Below are positions 62,803-64,000 of a stretch of 64,000 nucleotides of DNA, in pieces (the first letter of the stretch is position 1; each line of letters begins with the position of its first letter). This DNA comes from JAEXOD01 sp964652025 (GTDB taxonomy: Bacteria > Bacteroidota > Ignavibacteria > Ignavibacteriales > Melioribacteraceae): contig CAZYZX010000001.1 of NCBI GenBank assembly GCA_964652025.1, forward strand, positions 558,001 to 622,000. The letters run 5' to 3'. The position numbers and the translations under genes were made by a program. The notes beneath the pieces are model-generated. The model had not been told where the DNA came from, did not search any database, and worked only from the letters and a program-made list of their open reading frames with translations.

Positions 62803-64000
62803 TTATTTTAATAAAATGCACTTTTTTGTATCAGTAAAACTACCAGCAGTAAGTTTATAAAAATATATTCCACTACTTAAATTTTGTGCATTAAAATCAA
62901 AAACGTTTAATCCAGCTTTGCTAATTCCATCAAATAGTGTTACAACCTTTTCACCCAATAAATTATAAACATTTAACGTAACTTTTTGCTCTAAAGGATT
63001 AAAGAACGTAATTGTTGTTATGGGATTAAAAGGATTTGGATAATTTTGATTTAATTGAATAGTTTTAGGATAATAATCATCATTATTTTTAATTCCAGAT
63101 ATAATTGGAACAGTAAAACTTGTTACTCCACCAAGTTCATTATATCTTTTCTTAAATTCTTGCAAATATTGATTAGCAATATATATATCATTTATAATTA
63201 AAGTATTTTCATCATTATCTACATTTGCCGCTCTAGACCAGTTATGGCTTCCTACAATTACAGTTGGATTACTTGTTATATAGGATGCATCAACTATTCC
63301 ATATTTGTGATGTAAAGTTGTACCCAAATTAAAGTCAAACATTTCTGCAATATTTAATAATTTTGGATATTCACTACCTGTTACATTTACATCATCTATA
63401 ATTCCCCTAATATCCCTTAATCCGCTTTGATATCTATAACTAATAGCATTATATAAATTATCACTGGTAAAAACATATAATGAGAAATATAAAGAAGAAT
63501 CTGACGTTAAAATTGCATTTTTAATATAATCTTCGGTATTATCAGAAGGACTAAAATATAATTTTACTGGAATACCATTAATAGTAAATGAATGAGGCGT
63601 ATTGTCAGTTTTTTGAACTCCAAATTTTGCATTTGTAGGGTTTGGCTCATCTGTATTGCTACCCCACATCTCCTCAAACTCTTTTGTATATGCATCTGCT
63701 AAATTATGGTCATTAATCTCTAAACTGCTATTTTTCCAAGTCAATTCAGTACTTGTCCAATTAAATGAACCTGTCCAAACCCAGTCGTTTTCTGGGTTTA
63801 GGTCTCTTCCATCAAATATAGCAAATTTATTATGCATTATCCCATTTAATCCAGAAGTACGCTTGATAACTTTTATACCAGCGTTAATTAGTAATTGCAT
63901 AGAACTTTGAGTAGTTCGGTTATCATATACAACTCTAACCTTAACTCCTCTGTTTTTAGCCGCTATAATAGCATTTGCTATATCATCCATTCCAAAAAAA
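62803..64000 (-). CDS. T9SS-exported phospholipase D-like protein, 5' end outside the window
   Basis: The reading frame stays open to the last base, and the first visible residues resemble the middle of a PLD domain (DDIANAIIAAKNRGVKVRVVYD), so the ATG at 63990 is internal and the true start lies beyond 64000. Two HKD sites are seen: HNKFAIFDG and HHKYGIVDAS (HxKxxxxD), the pair needed for a PLD-type active site. After a linker comes a T9SS sorting domain opening NYPNPFNPITT and ending KKCILLK, so the protein is exported. The target may be phospholipid or nucleic acid; not known. It is followed downstream by atpD after 74 bp. Confidence 0.88.
   Translation of the reverse strand, partial: FFGMDDIANAIIAAKNRGVKVRVVYDNRTTQSSMQLLINAGIKVIKRTSGLNGIMHNKFAIFDGRDLNPENDWVWTGSFNWTSTELTWKNSSLEINDHNLADAYTKEFEEMWGSNTDEPNPTNAKFGVQKTDNTPHSFTINGIPVKLYFSPSDNTEDYIKNAILTSDSSLYFSLYVFTSDNLYNAISYRYQSGLRDIRGIIDDVNVTGSEYPKLLNIAEMFDFNLGTTLHHKYGIVDASYITSNPTVIVGSHNWSRAANVDNDENTLIINDIYIANQYLQEFKKRYNELGGVTSFTVPIISGIKNNDDYYPKTIQLNQNYPNPFNPITTITFFNPLEQKVTLNVYNLLGEKVVTLFDGISKAGLNVFDFNAQNLSSGIYFYKLTAGSFTDTKKCILLK

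Noticed and set aside
62791..62809. AT-only hairpin AAAATAAA/TTTATTTT at the end of the PLD-like gene
   Set aside because: Eight A-T pairs with a three-base loop overlap the stop codon and can arise by chance in this composition; not called as a terminator.
1..64000. tRNA, rRNA, CRISPR array, insertion sequence or prophage
   Set aside because: Gaps are short and hold no cloverleaf-like, repeat-spacer or transposase signals that I could see by reading; a tRNA scan would settle the first.

Overview
The window is a very AT-rich, gene-dense stretch of a bacterial chromosome, about 61 protein genes with small gaps and frequent 1-11 bp overlaps. Three things point to the Bacteroidota-Chlorobiota-Ignavibacteriota group. 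Two secreted proteins end in a type IX secretion (T9SS) sorting domain with an NYPNPFNP-type motif. Three promoters fit the TTG-N17-23-TAnnTTTG pattern of that group. atpD-atpC stand apart from the other ATP synthase genes. The NPFNP tail, the saccharopine gene pair and the PduS/PduT pair make an Ignavibacteria-like organism my best guess; this is inference, as no rRNA gene is present. I found no tRNA, rRNA, CRISPR array, insertion sequence or prophage, and no gene-free stretch longer than about 200 bases.

Layout. 1-3048: a partial SDR gene facing a three-domain acyl-activating/acyl carrier/acyltransferase fusion. 3052-10859 (minus): clpC, a pterin dehydratase gene, pyrE and an M64 peptidase, then a tight operon of a SpoIIE-type phosphatase, PduS and the PduT-type microcompartment shell protein. 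11060-16592 (plus): floA, a small membrane protein, a UvrD-type helicase and a T9SS-exported M14 carboxypeptidase. 16633-19249 (minus): the two halves of the saccharopine lysine pathway. 19384-20067 (plus): rsmI. 20069-29362 (minus): apt, a PolX-like protein with a ruined polymerase site, a PAP2-like protein, dusB, an MFS carrier, a CapA-like protein, a histone H1-like protein, a membrane Fe-S oxidoreductase and a hydrolase. 29426-35200 (plus): acyl-CoA dehydrogenase, HisA, a cyclic-nucleotide-binding protein, UspA, an esterase-like protein and a class V aminotransferase.

35204-64000 is entirely on the minus strand. From the 5' side it holds a partial T9SS phospholipase D-like gene, atpD-atpC, a tetR-tolC-MFP-RND-PII-like efflux operon with a visible promoter and terminator, then maf, a flippase-like gene, icd, ytxH/DUF948 and an EF-G paralogue. 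A long housekeeping run follows: HIT, glycerate kinase, thyX, folA, mutL, ubiA-like, lipoprotein, CNNM/CorC, rhodanese, tgt, yajC, ribBA, speB and nfeD.

The most unusual points are the SpoIIE-PduS-PduT operon with no other shell genes in view, the PolX relative lacking all three polymerase carboxylates while keeping its PHP site, three GC-rich palindromes of unclear origin (two inside genes), ThyX beside FolA, and a PII-like protein riding with an RND pump.
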